Of a DNA stretch of 6,457 nt, positions 5,643-6,457 are shown in pieces (the first letter of the stretch is position 1; each line of letters starts with the position of its first letter). Both the position numbers and the translations under genes were made by a program. Source of the stretch: Pseudomonadota bacterium (lineage in GTDB: Bacteria > Pseudomonadota > Alphaproteobacteria > Rhizobiales > Methylopilaceae); the NCBI GenBank assembly GCA_023389135.1, contig JAEWEX010000392.1, positions 1-6,457 on the forward strand. Direction: 5' to 3'. The notes under the pieces were generated by a model. It saw only the letters and a program-made list of their open reading frames with translations, had not been told where the DNA came from and ran no database searches.

Positions 5643-6457
5643 TCAGCGCACCGAGACGGCGACCAGCGTCTCGGCGTCGGGGTGGTCGGCCTCGTCCAGC
5701 GTCGCGCCGAGCCAAAGGCCGGCGGAGATCAGCCGCCGCGTCACCGTGGTGATCACGTTCAGCACCTCCTCGGCGTGCGGCTGGCGCTGGAACCGCGGCG
5801 ACGGCACCACATAGTGCCTCAGATGCAGCTCCGGCGCGACGATGGGCCAGGAGCGGATGTCGGCGGTCTTCCAGTCGAGACTGATGGATTCCGGCAGGAT
5901 GGTGTAGCCGCGGCTGGAGAACAGCAGCGTCTTGATCTGGGCCAGCGAGTCGATCTCGGCGACCAGGTTCAGCGGCACCCGCGTGCTCATGGAATAGTCG
6001 TCCAGCATGCGCCGGAGCTGGTGGGCGCGCGTGGTGTGGATCAGCGGCAGCGCGGAGATGTCCGCGAACCGGACCGCCTCCTGCCGCGACAGCGCCTCGT
6101 TGGCATGGCCGAGCAGCGTCAGCCGCTCGCGGCCGAGCGATGTCATGAACGGCCGCCCGTTGCCGTTCGGCCGGTCGTAGAGCATGGCGACGTCGATGTC
6201 GTCCTGCTCCAGCCATTTCTCCAGATGACCCGTCATGCCCTCGACGATGTGCAGCACCACCTCCGGATGGTGGAGCGCGAACTCGTCCATGAGCGGGATG
6301 GTGAGCATGCCCGTGGTGGTGGTCGGGAGCCCCAGCCGGACCTCGCAGCTCGCATTGCTGCCGAGCGCCTTCACCTCGGCGCGGGCCCCGTCCAGGAGCA
6401 CCAGGATCTCCACCGCCCGCGCCAGCAGCACCCGGCCGGCGGCGGTCATGTCCACGC
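5643..6457 (-). CDS. LysR-family transcriptional regulator, partial (N-terminus beyond window)
   Basis: Frame open from the window edge to TGA at 5643, giving about 271 visible residues. They begin at the end of the linker helix (DMTAAGRVLLARAVEIL, matching the usual LT.AGr.l..ha.) and cover the whole effector-binding domain. That domain starts at VRLGLPTT and includes the typical EGMTGHLEKWL, DDIDVAML and SRGYTILPES stretches. The DNA-binding winged helix, about 60 residues, lies past 6457, so the true start is not visible. The GHLEKWL plus IDVAMLY pattern resembles the Nac/CynR-like branch of LysR effector domains. LysR proteins usually activate neighbouring genes in response to a pathway metabolite. 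This one is co-directional with the SDR operon rather than divergent, so it may be the first gene of a longer transcript, or it may chiefly control genes to its other side. Family certain, effector unknown. Confidence 0.9.
   Translation of the reverse strand, partial: VDMTAAGRVLLARAVEILVLLDGARAEVKALGSNASCEVRLGLPTTTTGMLTIPLMDEFALHHPEVVLHIVEGMTGHLEKWLEQDDIDVAMLYDRPNGNGRPFMTSLGRERLTLLGHANEALSRQEAVRFADISALPLIHTTRAHQLRRMLDDYSMSTRVPLNLVAEIDSLAQIKTLLFSSRGYTILPESISLDWKTADIRSWPIVAPELHLRHYVVPSPRFQRQPHAEEVLNVITTVTRRLISAGLWLGATLDEADHPDAETLVAVSVR

Overview
This is a GC-rich window (visibly well above 60% G+C, with strong G/C bias at third codon positions) that reads as chromosomal DNA of a Pseudomonadota bacterium. 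TRAP transporter genes next to catabolic enzymes and a LysR regulator fit Alphaproteobacteria (Rhizobiales/Rhodospirillales-like) best. That placement is inferred from gene content and composition, not from a marker gene. No RNA gene, insertion sequence, CRISPR array or phage gene is visible.

All seven genes lie on the minus strand, so transcription runs from high to low coordinates. In that order they are: the 3' part of a LysR-family regulator, cut by the window edge (5643-6457); a 214-base gap holding the likely control region (5429-5642); a short-chain dehydrogenase (4691-5428); an alpha/beta hydrolase (3847-4677); a tripartite TRAP transporter in the order binding protein dctP (2702-3787), small permease dctQ (2101-2625) and large permease dctM (765-2081); and a metal-dependent cyclase-family hydrolase related to kynurenine formamidase and isatin hydrolase (32-739). 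Spacings of 13 to 76 bases from the dehydrogenase to the cyclase point to one operon.

The likely logic is that the TRAP system imports an organic solute using a cation gradient. The cyclase-family enzyme and the alpha/beta hydrolase would cleave cyclic, amide or ester bonds in it or its products, and the dehydrogenase would oxidise or reduce an alcohol or carbonyl intermediate. The LysR protein is the natural candidate inducer-responsive regulator. The substrate cannot be read from the sequence.

Three details deserve attention. The binding protein has no arginine from residue 133 to 327, so it lacks the carboxylate-binding arginines typical of TRAP receptors. A well-formed intrinsic terminator sits between dctP and dctQ, which would make the receptor more abundant than the membrane subunits. 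A 7-bp hairpin sits directly upstream of the dctP ribosome binding site.
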